DNA of 64,000 nucleotides. Origin: Thaumasiovibrio sp047250365. GTDB lineage: Bacteria > Pseudomonadota > Gammaproteobacteria > Enterobacterales > Vibrionaceae. The stretch lies in NCBI RefSeq assembly GCF_047250365.1, contig NZ_JBLBVL010000013.1, positions 1-64,000 on the forward strand, in the 5' to 3' direction. The notes beneath the pieces were generated by a model. That model ran no database searches. It was given only the letters and a program-made list of their open reading frames with translations, and was not told where the DNA came from. A program made the position numbers and the translations under genes. The number at the start of each line of letters is the position of its first letter. Position 1 is the stretch's first letter. Shown piece by piece: positions 8,757 to 17,314 of the stretch.

Positions 8757-9665
8757 TCAACGTGTTTTTTGGCGTGTTAGCCGCTGACGACGCGTAAACC
8801 TCACGGCATCAACAGTAAAGATAACTAAGGCGCACCAAATAAAGGCGAAAGTGGAGATATCATCTAGTGCCAGTGTTTCGCCATACACACTAATCGCTAA
8901 GATGAACATTAGACTCGGCCCGATATACTGGAAAAAACCCAGTGTGGATAAGTTTAATTTGGTCGCTGCGCCTGTAAAGCAGAGTAATGGCAGGGTGGTG
9001 ACAATGCCCGCCGCCATCAGTAAAACATTCAGAGACACGGTATTATTAAACAGATTAGAAGTCTCAGAAGGAGACAGCCATAAATAGGCTAGCGCTAATG
9101 GAACGATGACAGCTGTTTCAATGAAAAGCCCTTCCTCAGCACCGACATTGATCTTCTTGCGCAGTAAACCATAGCAACCAAAACTGCCTGCTAATACTAG
9201 CGAAACCCAAGGGACAGACCCAAAATTAATGACCTGAATGACCACCCCTGTTGCGGATAACGCAACGGCGATCCACTGCATTGGGCGCAATCGCTCTTTT
9301 AGGAATAGCATACCAAGAGTCACATTGAATATAGGGTTAATAAAGTACCCTAAACTGGCTTCTAGCATGCGATTATTGCCGATAGCCCAGATAAAAGTGA
9401 GCCAGTTGCCTCCCACTAATAATGCGGTGAGTAGTAGCAGTTTGCGTTGGGTAGGGCGACGCAATACCTGCTGAACACGCGGCCAACCGTTGGTAAAAGA
9501 GAGTAGTCCACCGAGAAGAAAGAATGACCAGATAATCCGATGGCTAAGGATCTCCATTGGGTTGACTTGAGAGACCGATTTAAAATAGATCGGTGCAACC
9601 CCCCACATGGTATAGGCGGCCAATGCCAGAATGACCCCACGTTGGGCTTGTGATTGTTGGTTCAT
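8757..9665 (-). CDS. rarD: EamA-family permease RarD
   Basis: A 302 aa inner-membrane protein with about ten hydrophobic helices. The start (RGVILALAAYTMWGVAPIYF) and EILSHRIIWS segments are characteristic of RarD, a drug/metabolite-type transporter described originally as chloramphenicol-sensitive protein. Physiological substrate unknown. It is the first of four minus-strand genes and is divergent from recQ. Confidence 0.9.
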   Translation of the reverse strand: MNQQSQAQRGVILALAAYTMWGVAPIYFKSVSQVNPMEILSHRIIWSFFLLGGLLSFTNGWPRVQQVLRRPTQRKLLLLTALLVGGNWLTFIWAIGNNRMLEASLGYFINPIFNVTLGMLFLKERLRPMQWIAVALSATGVVIQVINFGSVPWVSLVLAGSFGCYGLLRKKINVGAEEGLFIETAVIVPLALAYLWLSPSETSNLFNNTVSLNVLLMAAGIVTTLPLLCFTGAATKLNLSTLGFFQYIGPSLMFILAISVYGETLALDDISTFAFIWCALVIFTVDAVRFTRRQRLTRQKTR

Positions 9666-9773
9666 ACTTGTGTCTCTTAGGGCGAAATGATAGGGCTATC
9701 GGTAAACTCGTGCGCAGTATAAAGCCATGTTGGCTTTTACGACAATCATTTCCCCTTGGAATGTGTGAAGGGG

Positions 9774-9802
9774 TGGTTGCAATGCCAGCTTGCGGTTAGA
9801 AT
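9774..9802 (+). promoter_or_regulatory. candidate recQ promoter
   Basis: TGGTTG (9774-9779), 17-nt spacer, TAGAAT (9797-9802); predicted start about 25 nt before the recQ ATG. A small inverted repeat CCCCTT/AAGGGG (9752-9757 and 9768-9773) abuts the -35 element. Promoter call by similarity to consensus only. Confidence 0.45.
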
Positions 9803-9832
9803 GACCAGCTATGCCAATCAGAGAGTGCCTAC

Positions 9833-11665
9833 ATGAGTGATGCTGCTTTAGCCATACCCCCGCCGAAAACGCCACAACAAATACTGGAAACTGTTTTTGG
9901 TTATGACGCGTTTCGTGAAGGGCAAGAGCGTGTTATTTCTGCGGTAATCAATAGACAAGATTGCTTGGTAATTATGCCAACCGGGGGAGGCAAGTCGTTA
10001 TGTTACCAAGTGCCAGCTTTGATCTTACCGGGCTTAACATTGGTCATATCTCCCCTTATTTCGCTGATGAAAGATCAGGTCGATCAGCTTAGAGCGAATG
10101 GGGTCGCGGCGGCATGCATCAACTCAACGATGTCGCGTGATGAATTGGTAGGCACCTTCAATGCCATGTATAACGGAGAACTTAAGCTCGTTTATGTGTC
10201 ACCAGAGCGCGTACTGATGCGCGACTTTATCGAGCACTTATCACGACTCCCTGTGTCGTTGATTGCTGTCGATGAGGCACATTGTATTTCTCAATGGGGG
10301 CATGATTTTCGCCCTGAATATGCGGCATTAGGTCAGCTAAGGCAGCATTTCACCACAGTACCGGTCATGGCGTTAACTGCCACAGCCGATGATGCAACAA
10401 GGCAAGATATTCAGACTCGACTGGCGATGCAGGCACCATGCGTGCACTTGGGCAGTTTCGATCGGCCCAATATCCGCTATAACCTGATTGAAAAGCACAA
10501 ACCGTTAGCGCAGTTGGTACGTTATGTTACGACACAGCGCGGTCAGTGCGGCATCATCTATTGCAATTCTCGTAAGCGAGTTGAGCAGTTGGCAGAAAAA
10601 TTGTGTGACAACCATATTCGGGCTGCAGCTTATCATGCGGGACTAGAGATGACGGAACGCCAACGTGTGCAAGATGCGTTTCAGCGAGATGATATACAAG
10701 TTGTGGTGGCAACTGTGGCTTTTGGCATGGGCATCAACAAGTCAAACGTTCGCTACGTTGTCCATTATGACATTCCACGTAACATCGAGTCTTATTATCA
10801 AGAGACAGGTCGGGCAGGACGAGATGGTGTGCCAGCCGAAGCAATGATGCTCTACGATCCTTCAGATATGGCATGGCTACGGCGTATTTTGGATGAAAAG
10901 GATGATGGGCCGCAAAAGCAAATTGAAGCCCACAAGTTGCATGCGATGGGAGCGTTTGCAGAAGCACAAACTTGTCGTCGGCAAGTGTTGCTGAATTATT
11001 TTGGTGAGTTTCGCGAAGAGCCGTGTGGCAACTGCGATATTTGCCTCGACCCACCGAAAAAGTTTAGTGGAGTCGAAGTTGCCCAAAAAGCCTTGTCTTG
11101 CGTTTATCGAGTTAAGCAAAGCTTTGGTATTGGTTATGTGGTTGACGTGCTGAGAGGCTTACATAACCAGCGTATACGCGATCATGGTCACGACAAGCTG
11201 TCGACATATGGTATTGGTCGAGAGCATAGCCATGAATACTGGGTTAGTATTTTGCGACAGTTAATCCACCGTGGTTTTTTGGTGCAGAATATTACGCGTA
11301 GCTCTACCCTGCAGTTAACGGAAGAGGCACGGCCAGTATTACGTGGTGAGTTGCCACTCGAATTAGCGGTACCGCGCCTAGATTTAACCTCACGCAGCAG
11401 CAAGCAGGACAAGCAGAGTACGCGTCTTTACGACAAAAAGCTGTTTGCTAAATTACGCCAGCTACGTAAAGCGATTGCTGATGAAGAGGATATTCCACCC
11501 TATGTGGTCTTTACTGATGCCAGTCTGATGGAGATGGCCGAAATGCTGCCCACATCTGCAGGGGAGTTTTTGGCGGTCAGTGGCGTCGGGCAGCGGAAGC
11601 TAGAGAAGTTTGGCGACCAATTTCTTGATGTCATAGAAGCGCACTTGCTCAGTCAGCGCCATTAG
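9833..11665 (+). CDS. recQ: ATP-dependent DNA helicase RecQ
   Basis: 3'-5' helicase of recombination and replication-fork repair. The 610 aa protein has the full RecQ layout: Walker A MPTGGGKSLCYQ near residue 46, DEAHC box near 147, motif VI ETGRAGRDG near 329, the zinc-binding cysteines in CRRQVLLNYF...CGNCDIC near 383-406, a winged-helix region, and an HRDC domain at about 530-605. Length equals the enterobacterial enzyme. Confidence 0.97.
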   Translation: MSDAALAIPPPKTPQQILETVFGYDAFREGQERVISAVINRQDCLVIMPTGGGKSLCYQVPALILPGLTLVISPLISLMKDQVDQLRANGVAAACINSTMSRDELVGTFNAMYNGELKLVYVSPERVLMRDFIEHLSRLPVSLIAVDEAHCISQWGHDFRPEYAALGQLRQHFTTVPVMALTATADDATRQDIQTRLAMQAPCVHLGSFDRPNIRYNLIEKHKPLAQLVRYVTTQRGQCGIIYCNSRKRVEQLAEKLCDNHIRAAAYHAGLEMTERQRVQDAFQRDDIQVVVATVAFGMGINKSNVRYVVHYDIPRNIESYYQETGRAGRDGVPAEAMMLYDPSDMAWLRRILDEKDDGPQKQIEAHKLHAMGAFAEAQTCRRQVLLNYFGEFREEPCGNCDICLDPPKKFSGVEVAQKALSCVYRVKQSFGIGYVVDVLRGLHNQRIRDHGHDKLSTYGIGREHSHEYWVSILRQLIHRGFLVQNITRSSTLQLTEEARPVLRGELPLELAVPRLDLTSRSSKQDKQSTRLYDKKLFAKLRQLRKAIADEEDIPPYVVFTDASLMEMAEMLPTSAGEFLAVSGVGQRKLEKFGDQFLDVIEAHLLSQRH

Positions 11666-11670
11666 CCGCA

Positions 11671-11694
11671 AAAAAAACCGGACATAGTGTCCGG
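11671..11694 (-). terminator. hairpin after recQ with the T-run on the minus strand
   Basis: Perfect 7-bp stem CCGGACA/TGTCCGG (11678-11684 and 11688-11694) with a 3-nt loop. An A7 run precedes it on the plus strand, and no T run follows. As written it is an intrinsic terminator for minus-strand transcription; for recQ it may only mark or protect the 3' end. Confidence 0.5.
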
Positions 11695-11873
11695 CAGTAA
11701 TTCACACAAAGGGTGCGAACAAATAGCTTGCGTATGGGTAACTATTTACCCTGTGCCATTGATATGCCAATCAATAGTGGTGGCGATCACATCATGTTCG
11801 AGCACGTTTGAATAGGCATTGGACACCCATTGATACTCATAGCAACATAGCGTTACAAACTAGGGTGATTGAT

Positions 11874-12164
11874 ATGGTCGAGATTGACAGAATGTGTCTT
11901 ATAACAGGTGTACTTAGTTTCCAGTTGCCCTTTTTTGATAGTGATTCGTTCCCTATATTTGCTTTGCAGCTTATCGCTCAACTTGAACTGACATTGATCG
12001 AGCAACAGCAGGATAGTGATTTGCACATTTGGCTGGTGGACTTTGAAGGTAGCCGTTTGTGGTTGAAAGGGGAGGATTACAGCCAATCGTGTTGGCTTGA
12101 AGTTCAGCGCCCTGAAGACAGCGAAGTCCTTGCATTTCTGGCGTCCATTCATGGCATGAAGTAA
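11874..12164 (+). CDS. small hypothetical protein, DUF3630-like
   Basis: A 96 aa acidic, probably cytoplasmic protein with no signal peptide or membrane segment. Size, position between recQ and yhhQ, and general appearance match the DUF3630 proteins found at this place in vibrios; the family name is from memory and not verified. I chose the ATG at 11874 because AGGG lies 8 nt upstream; the frame extends upstream only to a TTG at 11808 without a ribosome-binding site. No known function. Confidence 0.6.
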   Translation: MVEIDRMCLITGVLSFQLPFFDSDSFPIFALQLIAQLELTLIEQQQDSDLHIWLVDFEGSRLWLKGEDYSQSCWLEVQRPEDSEVLAFLASIHGMK

Positions 12165-12221
12165 GAAAACGTTTGCGCTGAAAATAGCAACAAAATTGCT
12201 AGGTTTTTATTCTTAAGTCAG

Positions 12222-12253
12222 TATAATTCCGCCTCTTGGCATTAAGTGCCAAG
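12222..12253 (+). promoter_or_regulatory. candidate yhhQ promoter -10 element and 5'-end hairpin
   Basis: TATAAT at 12222-12227 is a perfect -10 hexamer; no good -35 is seen at the usual distance (TTGCTA at 12196 is 20 nt away). A start near 12235 would put the stem-loop CTTGGCA/TGCCAAG (12235-12241 and 12247-12253) at the very 5' end of the transcript, ahead of the preQ1 aptamer. Confidence 0.4.
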
Positions 12254-12267
12254 GACAATCGGGATTT

Positions 12268-12299
12268 TTGGGTTCCCTCGCCCCCAATTAACAAAAAGG
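12268..12299 (+). promoter_or_regulatory. preQ1-I riboswitch (translational) before yhhQ
   Basis: Compact H-type pseudoknot layout of preQ1-I aptamers: helix P1 is TTGGG (12268-12272) with CCCAA (12283-12287), the intervening loop is TTCCCTCGCC, and an A-rich tail TTAACAAAAA leads into AGG (12297-12299). The CC of the loop can pair with the GG of the tail to form P2. This tail closely resembles the known Thermoanaerobacter tengcongensis aptamer. The GG is also the yhhQ ribosome-binding site, 6 nt before the ATG, so ligand binding would hide it. Context fits: the gene imports queuosine precursors. Confidence 0.8.
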
Positions 12300-12305
12300 T
12301 CAATT

Positions 12306-12980
12306 ATGACGCAGACGTTTACGCCCGCGCAGTTGCGCAAGGCTCTTATCTATTTGGTCAGCTTTCATTTGCTGATCATCGCATCAAGTAACTATTTAGT
12401 TCAGTTACCATTCACCGTTTTTGGTTTTCATACCACCTGGGGTGCCTTTACCTTTCCGTTTATCTTTTTAGCTACTGATCTTACGGTGCGCATTTTTGGT
12501 GCAGGTTTAGCACGTCGTATTATTGCGGTCGTGATGTTACCCGCATTACTGATTTCGTATGCATTATCGGTGATTTTCTTTCAAGGTGAATTTCAAGGCT
12601 TTGCACAGTTAGGGGCCTTTAATTTGTTTGTGGCGCGTATAGCAGCAGCAAGCTTCATGGCCTATTTACTGGGGCAAATTTTGGACGTGCAAATCTTTAA
12701 CCGTTTGCGCACCACCAAGCAATGGTGGGTTGCACCAACTTGCTCTACCTTGCTAGGCAATGCCCTTGATACCATCGCGTTCTTTGCGATTGCTTTTTAC
12801 AATAGCCCTGATGCATTTATGGCTGAACATTGGGTAGAGATTGCAATGGTAGATTACGTATTTAAAGTGATGATTAGTTTAGGGCTCTTTGTTCCCTTGT
12901 ATGGCGTGGTGTTAAATTATCTGGTCAAGAAGCTGACCAGCGTTAACGCCTCTCCATCGACATCAGCTCAACATGCTTAA
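12306..12980 (+). CDS. yhhQ: queuosine precursor transporter YhhQ
   Basis: Inner-membrane importer of preQ0/preQ1 (7-deazaguanine precursors of queuosine), 224 aa with about six hydrophobic helices. The segment FHTTWGAFTFPFIFLATD and the following VRIFG are typical of the family. I chose the ATG at 12306 because AAAAAGG lies immediately upstream; earlier in-frame codons would run through the preQ1 riboswitch. Translation is probably repressed by preQ1. Followed by a strong terminator. Confidence 0.93.
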   Translation: MTQTFTPAQLRKALIYLVSFHLLIIASSNYLVQLPFTVFGFHTTWGAFTFPFIFLATDLTVRIFGAGLARRIIAVVMLPALLISYALSVIFFQGEFQGFAQLGAFNLFVARIAAASFMAYLLGQILDVQIFNRLRTTKQWWVAPTCSTLLGNALDTIAFFAIAFYNSPDAFMAEHWVEIAMVDYVFKVMISLGLFVPLYGVVLNYLVKKLTSVNASPSTSAQHA

Positions 12981-13002
12981 ATGCTAACGTAATATGCCAA
13001 AG

Positions 13003-13029
13003 AAGCCGACATTTGATGTCGGCTTTTTT
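13003..13029 (+). terminator. rho-independent terminator of yhhQ
   Basis: Stem AAGCCGACAT/ATGTCGGCTT (13003-13012 and 13016-13025), 3-nt loop and a T6 tract. Convergent elbB ends about 28 nt to the right and may use the same stem. Confidence 0.88.
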
Positions 13030-13056
13030 GTATCAATAGAAATGGGAGGGACTGGA

Positions 13057-13710
13057 TTAAGCCAACTCGATCAGTTTTCCAACCAAGCGCTGGATCCCCC
13101 GTTGCGCTTCGCTAATTGATTCTGCCAGCATATAAGCTGGGGTTGTTAACAAACGTCGATTTTGATCCAGTACGTAATCGTCAACTGGGCAGGCCACATG
13201 TTCGCCACCAAGTGCAGAAAAGGCAGTGACGGCATCATCATCATTACGACCGAGTGTCGCTTTGACACCGGGGCCATAAATTAGTGGCGTGAGTGCTGGT
13301 GCAATACAAAGGTAGCCTGCGGGCTTTTCATTGGTGGCAAAGTCTTTCGCGGCCTTTTTAAAATCAGGGTCTAGCTCACAGGCACTGCCTTTGAAAGCAA
13401 AATCAGACAAATTCTTAGCAACGCCAAATCCACCTGGGACGAGAAGCGCATCATAGTCATCAGCGAGCAATTGACTCAACGGAAGGATATCCCCGCGCAC
13501 GATGCGTCCCGCTTCGCGCAAAACGTTACGCTGCTCTTGTTGTTCATTGCCGCTATGGTGCTCAATGACATGAAACTGAGGCTTATCGGGTGCGAATGCT
13601 TGCCATGTTGCCCCTTGTTGCTCGATTGCGAGTAAGCTGAGAATTACCTCGTTGACTTCAGCACCGTCAAAGACCCCACATCCAGATAAAATAACTGCAA
13701 TTTTCTTCAT
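13057..13710 (-). CDS. elbB: glyoxalase ElbB (DJ-1/PfpI superfamily)
   Basis: A 217 aa protein identical in length to E. coli ElbB. The start MKKIAVILSGCGVFDGAEVN and the nucleophile-elbow region YLCIAPALTPL (cysteine near residue 135) define the family, described as isoprenoid-biosynthesis-associated and with glyoxalase III activity. I chose the ATG at 13710 because GGAG lies upstream at suitable distance and it matches relatives; the frame is open a further 16 codons. Confidence 0.93.
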   Translation of the reverse strand: MKKIAVILSGCGVFDGAEVNEVILSLLAIEQQGATWQAFAPDKPQFHVIEHHSGNEQQEQRNVLREAGRIVRGDILPLSQLLADDYDALLVPGGFGVAKNLSDFAFKGSACELDPDFKKAAKDFATNEKPAGYLCIAPALTPLIYGPGVKATLGRNDDDAVTAFSALGGEHVACPVDDYVLDQNRRLLTTPAYMLAESISEAQRGIQRLVGKLIELA

Positions 13711-14035
13711 GATCGACTCCTTGTCCAATTCAATGACTTTAGTGCAAATTGCACACAATGTATTGAGTTGTTAACTTTTTCCACATCAATTGATCATATT
13801 CGGATCCTTGATTGCTTTCTATTGATTTGTGTAAGTTTATGATTGATATGTGCTTTAGTGGCGTTTGAGCTATGGGTGACCAAAAGGATCATCGAGGCAA
13901 AAATAAATACACACATACTTATCCACAAGAGCATTAAGGTGAGTGCGTTGTATTTCAGTGATCGATCGCTTAACACGCTTAGCAACTCGTGGCATTCTAT
14001 TGCCCATTCAAATTTAGCAAGGACCTTGCCTTATC
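13711..14035. other. elbB-polA intergenic region with two DnaA-box-like sites
   Basis: 325 nt between divergent elbB and polA. It holds a perfect DnaA box TTATCCACA (13919-13927) and a one-mismatch copy TTTTCCACA (13777-13785). The polA ribosome-binding site AAGGA lies about 12 nt before its ATG. A weak polA promoter may be TTGATT with GATATG 17 nt on (near 13822-13850). No origin-like cluster or AT-rich unwinding array is seen, so this is not called an origin. Confidence 0.4.
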
Positions 14036-16783
14036 ATGGCTTCTATTCCATCCAATCCACTTATCTTGATCGATGGTTCATCATATCTCTATCGTGCTTA
14101 TCATGCTGCACCTAACTTTACCAATGCAGACGGCGAGCCAACGGGCGCAGTGTATGGTGTTGTTAATATGATCAAAAGCCTACTTAAGCAAGTAGACACT
14201 GATCGTATTGCCGTGATTTTTGATGCCAAAGGAAAGACATTTCGTGATGATATCTATCCTGAGTACAAAGCGCATCGTCCACCGATGCCTGATGATCTGC
14301 GTAGTCAGATCGAACCGCTTCATCAACTTATTCGCGCAATGGGCTTGCCGCTAATTGCGATCGAAGGGGTTGAGGCTGACGACGTGATCGGCACATTGGC
14401 GACACAGGCGTCGGAAAAGGGCATGCCTGTTTTGATCTCCACAGGTGATAAAGATATGGCGCAGCTGGTGGATGAGAATATCACCTTGATCAATACCATG
14501 ACCGGTGTCGTGATGGATCCACAAGGTGTTGTTGATAAATTTGAAATTGGACCTGAGTTGATCATCGACTACTTGGCGCTAATGGGCGACAAGGTGGATA
14601 ACATTCCTGGCGTGCCTGGGGTGGGAGAAAAAACCGCCAAAGCGTTATTGCAGGGAATTGGCGGTTTAGATCAGATCTTTGCCAACTTAGAGGCTATTCC
14701 CGCGCTGGGCTTCCGTGGTTCGAAAACCATGCCTAAAAAGCTGGCAGAGAATAAAGAAAACGCATATCTATCTTATCAACTGGCCACCATCAAGTTAGAT
14801 GTAGAACTTGAGCTGTCTCCTGAGCAACTGGTTAAAGGGGAGATGGATACTGATCTCCTAATGAACTTATTTACTAAGTTGGCCTTTAAGCGATGGATTG
14901 ACGAATTAAAGCGTGGCCAAGACAACGTTGCAGAGGTGGCAGAGCCTGCAGAAGCCGCAGCGGTCGAGATCGATCGTAGCGGTTACGAAACGGTACAGAC
15001 TGAAGCTGACTTTTCTCGCTGGCTGCAAGCGCTAGAGTCTGCGCCTGTGATTGCATTTGATACCGAAACGGACGGCCTAGACTACATGACAGCGAACTTA
15101 GTTGGCCTTTCATTTGCGGTTGAAGAGGGTAAAGCCGCTTATGTTCCTGTCGCGCATGACTACCTTGATGCGCCAGCACAACTGGATCGTGATTGGGTTT
15201 TAGCCCAGTTAAAGCCTCTGCTTGAAGATCCACAACAGCCAAAGGTGGGGCAAAATCTTAAGTTTGATGCCAGCATTTTGGCGCGTTACGGCATTCAGAT
15301 GCAAGGCATTCGCTTTGATACCATGCTAGCGTCGTATGTCTATAACAGTGTTGGCGGGCGTCATGATATGGATAGCCTTGCACAGCGTTACCTTAGTCAT
15401 TCAACAATCAGCTTTGAAGAGATTGCAGGTAAGGGTAAAAAGCAGCTGACGTTTAATCAGATTGAGTTAGATAAAGCGAGCCCTTATGCCGCGGAAGACG
15501 CTGACATCACGTTGCGCTTACACAACGTACTTAACAGCAAGTTGGATAGTGAACCGGAACTACGCCGTGTTTATGATGAGCTAGAAGTGCCTCTAGTACC
15601 CGTTTTATCGCAAATGGAGCGTACCGGGGTACTTATTGATAGCCAGTTATTACATATTCAATCCGCAGAGCTCGATGTTCGATTAAAAGCCTTGGAAAAA
15701 GAGGCGTTTGAGCTTGCAGGAGAAGAATTTAACTTAAGTTCACCTAAGCAACTGCAAGCCATTTTGTTTGAAAAGATGGGTATGCCGATTGTGAAGAAAA
15801 CGCCGTCTGGTGCTCCTTCAACCAATGAAGAAGTATTACAAGAATTAGCGTTAGATTACCCGTTGCCGAAGTGCATTCTTGAGTATCGTGGTTTAGCAAA
15901 GCTGAAATCGACCTATACCGATAAGCTGCCTAAGATGGTTAATCCTGCCACTGGCCGAGTGCATACCTCTTATCATCAAGCGGTAACCGCAACAGGGCGC
16001 TTGTCGTCAACCGATCCAAACCTGCAAAATATCCCGATCCGTAATGATGAAGGGCGCCGCATTCGTCAGGCATTTATTGCACCGAAGGGATATAAAGTGC
16101 TCGCGGTCGATTACTCTCAAATTGAACTGCGGATCATGGCGCACCTTTCTGGCGATAAAGCCTTATTAGATGCGTTTACCCACGGTCGAGATATTCATGC
16201 AGCGACAGCGGCAGAAGTGATGGGTGTATCGATTGAAGATGTGACTAGCGAACAGCGTCGCCGCGCGAAGGCCATCAACTTCGGCTTAATTTATGGTATG
16301 AGCGCATTTGGCTTGGCCAAACAACTGGGAATTTCGCGTGGTGAAGCTCAAGATTATATGAATATCTATTTTGAGCGTTATCCTGGCGTAAAAGCCTATA
16401 TGGATAGTACGCGCGAGTTAGCGACCGAGAAAGGCTATGTTGAAACCCTGTTTGGTCGCCGCTTATATTTGCCAGAAATTAAATCTCGCAATGGCATGCG
16501 CCGTAAGGCGGCAGAACGTGCTGCGATCAATGCACCAATGCAAGGAACCGCTGCGGATATCATCAAGAAAGCCATGGTCTTGGTGGCTGACTGGGTGGCA
16601 ACGCAAGGTGATAATGTGCGTTTGCTAATGCAGGTACACGATGAATTGGTACTGGAAGTTCGAGAAGATGTGCTGGCAGATACTGAACGGCAAGTGAGTT
16701 CGCTGATGGAGGCCGCGGCCACCTTAGATGTCCCGCTGATTGCTGAGGCCGGTAGTGGAAATAATTGGGATGAGGCCCATTAA
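14036..16783 (+). CDS. polA: DNA polymerase I
   Basis: Repair and Okazaki-fragment polymerase, 915 aa. All three domains are intact: N-terminal 5'-3' exonuclease (LILIDGSSYLYRAYHA at the start, ISTGDKDMAQLV near 140), 3'-5' proofreading domain with the acidic motif IAFDTETDGLDY near 340, and the polymerase domain with VDYSQIELRIMAHLSGD (motif A), the O-helix RRRAKAINFGLIYG and VHDELVLEV (motif C). Phe rather than Tyr occupies the sugar-discriminating O-helix position, as in E. coli. Followed by a terminator and then spf, the classical order. Confidence 0.98.
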   Translation: MASIPSNPLILIDGSSYLYRAYHAAPNFTNADGEPTGAVYGVVNMIKSLLKQVDTDRIAVIFDAKGKTFRDDIYPEYKAHRPPMPDDLRSQIEPLHQLIRAMGLPLIAIEGVEADDVIGTLATQASEKGMPVLISTGDKDMAQLVDENITLINTMTGVVMDPQGVVDKFEIGPELIIDYLALMGDKVDNIPGVPGVGEKTAKALLQGIGGLDQIFANLEAIPALGFRGSKTMPKKLAENKENAYLSYQLATIKLDVELELSPEQLVKGEMDTDLLMNLFTKLAFKRWIDELKRGQDNVAEVAEPAEAAAVEIDRSGYETVQTEADFSRWLQALESAPVIAFDTETDGLDYMTANLVGLSFAVEEGKAAYVPVAHDYLDAPAQLDRDWVLAQLKPLLEDPQQPKVGQNLKFDASILARYGIQMQGIRFDTMLASYVYNSVGGRHDMDSLAQRYLSHSTISFEEIAGKGKKQLTFNQIELDKASPYAAEDADITLRLHNVLNSKLDSEPELRRVYDELEVPLVPVLSQMERTGVLIDSQLLHIQSAELDVRLKALEKEAFELAGEEFNLSSPKQLQAILFEKMGMPIVKKTPSGAPSTNEEVLQELALDYPLPKCILEYRGLAKLKSTYTDKLPKMVNPATGRVHTSYHQAVTATGRLSSTDPNLQNIPIRNDEGRRIRQAFIAPKGYKVLAVDYSQIELRIMAHLSGDKALLDAFTHGRDIHAATAAEVMGVSIEDVTSEQRRRAKAINFGLIYGMSAFGLAKQLGISRGEAQDYMNIYFERYPGVKAYMDSTRELATEKGYVETLFGRRLYLPEIKSRNGMRRKAAERAAINAPMQGTAADIIKKAMVLVADWVATQGDNVRLLMQVHDELVLEVREDVLADTERQVSSLMEAAATLDVPLIAEAGSGNNWDEAH

Positions 16784-16787
16784 TTGA

Positions 16788-16817
16788 TAAAAAAGCCGCG
16801 TTAAGCGGCTTTTTTTC
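16788..16817 (+). terminator. rho-independent terminator of polA
   Basis: AGCCGC (16794-16799) pairs with GCGGCT (16805-16810), loop GTTAA, flanked by A6 and T7. It separates polA from spf. Confidence 0.88.
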
Positions 16818-16973
16818 GCTCTGAGCGTAATGAAGGTAAGTATTTATTTTAAGGCTGGAAATATTTATACCTTGTGATGTGAATGTTGAAATTGGCACGA
16901 TTATGGGAGTGGAATGAAAAAAAACTACATAAACACCTTTCAATTTCTGAGCAGTTGTTATACATTATTTGGC

Positions 16974-17079
16974 GTAGGGTACAGAGGTAAGATGTTCTAT
17001 CTTTCAGACCTTTTGTTTCACGTTATTGGATTTGGCTGATTTAGCCGCCCCAGCTCTTTGAGCTGGGGCGTTTTTTATT
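16974..17079 (+). ncRNA. spf: Spot 42 small RNA (spf)
   Basis: Near-perfect match to the enterobacterial Spot 42: the 5' part GTAGGGTACAGAGGTAAGAT and the following TTCTATCTTTCAGACCTTTT are identical as I know them, and the RNA ends in a GC-rich terminator stem (GCCCCAGCT/AGCTGGGGC) with T6. About 106 nt. Spot 42 is an Hfq-dependent regulator of catabolic genes, made when glucose is present because CRP-cAMP represses it. Position between polA and engB is the conserved one. A -10-like CATTAT lies 5 nt upstream of the start. Confidence 0.95.
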
Positions 17080-17212
17080 GCAGCAAAGAAAATTCTAATC
17101 AAATCACACTTTATTGATAATCCTCTTTAAAAAAGCGACAGCCATCACTTTTCTGAATGGCGCAATTAGAGTAAATACTTTAATTTTGTGTGCAAATGCG
17201 TATACTTGTCTT

Positions 17213-17314
17213 TGCTTCTTGTTCATACCGAGCTGTAATTATCTAAGTTGCTCGTGTGATCTTGAATTGTGGACATTTATTTTGCCGGGTGGTGTTAGCC
17301 ATCCGGTTTTTTTT
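17213..17314 (+). ncRNA. candidate small RNA A, downstream of spf
   Basis: TATACT (17201-17206), with a weak -35 CTTTAA 17 nt upstream, could start a transcript near 17213. It would end at a strong intrinsic terminator: 8-bp stem CCGGGTGG/CCATCCGG (17285-17292 and 17299-17306) followed by T8. No plausible coding frame with a ribosome-binding site lies inside. A second sRNA in the spf-engB interval (VSsrna24) has been reported in Aliivibrio; whether this or candidate B corresponds to it cannot be judged here. Confidence 0.45.

Noticed and set aside
11853..12152. 99-codon minus-strand frame opposite the DUF3630-like gene
   Set aside because: It mirrors the plus-strand frame and has no ribosome-binding site; the plus-strand product is the one expected at this locus.
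13843..14115. 90-codon plus-strand frame overlapping the polA start
   Set aside because: It overlaps the conserved polA N terminus in another frame and lacks a ribosome-binding site.
16873..16890. CRP-like half site TGTGA upstream of spf
   Set aside because: The second half (TGTTG) does not match TCACA and the distance to the spf start is too long for the known CRP arrangement, so I do not call it.
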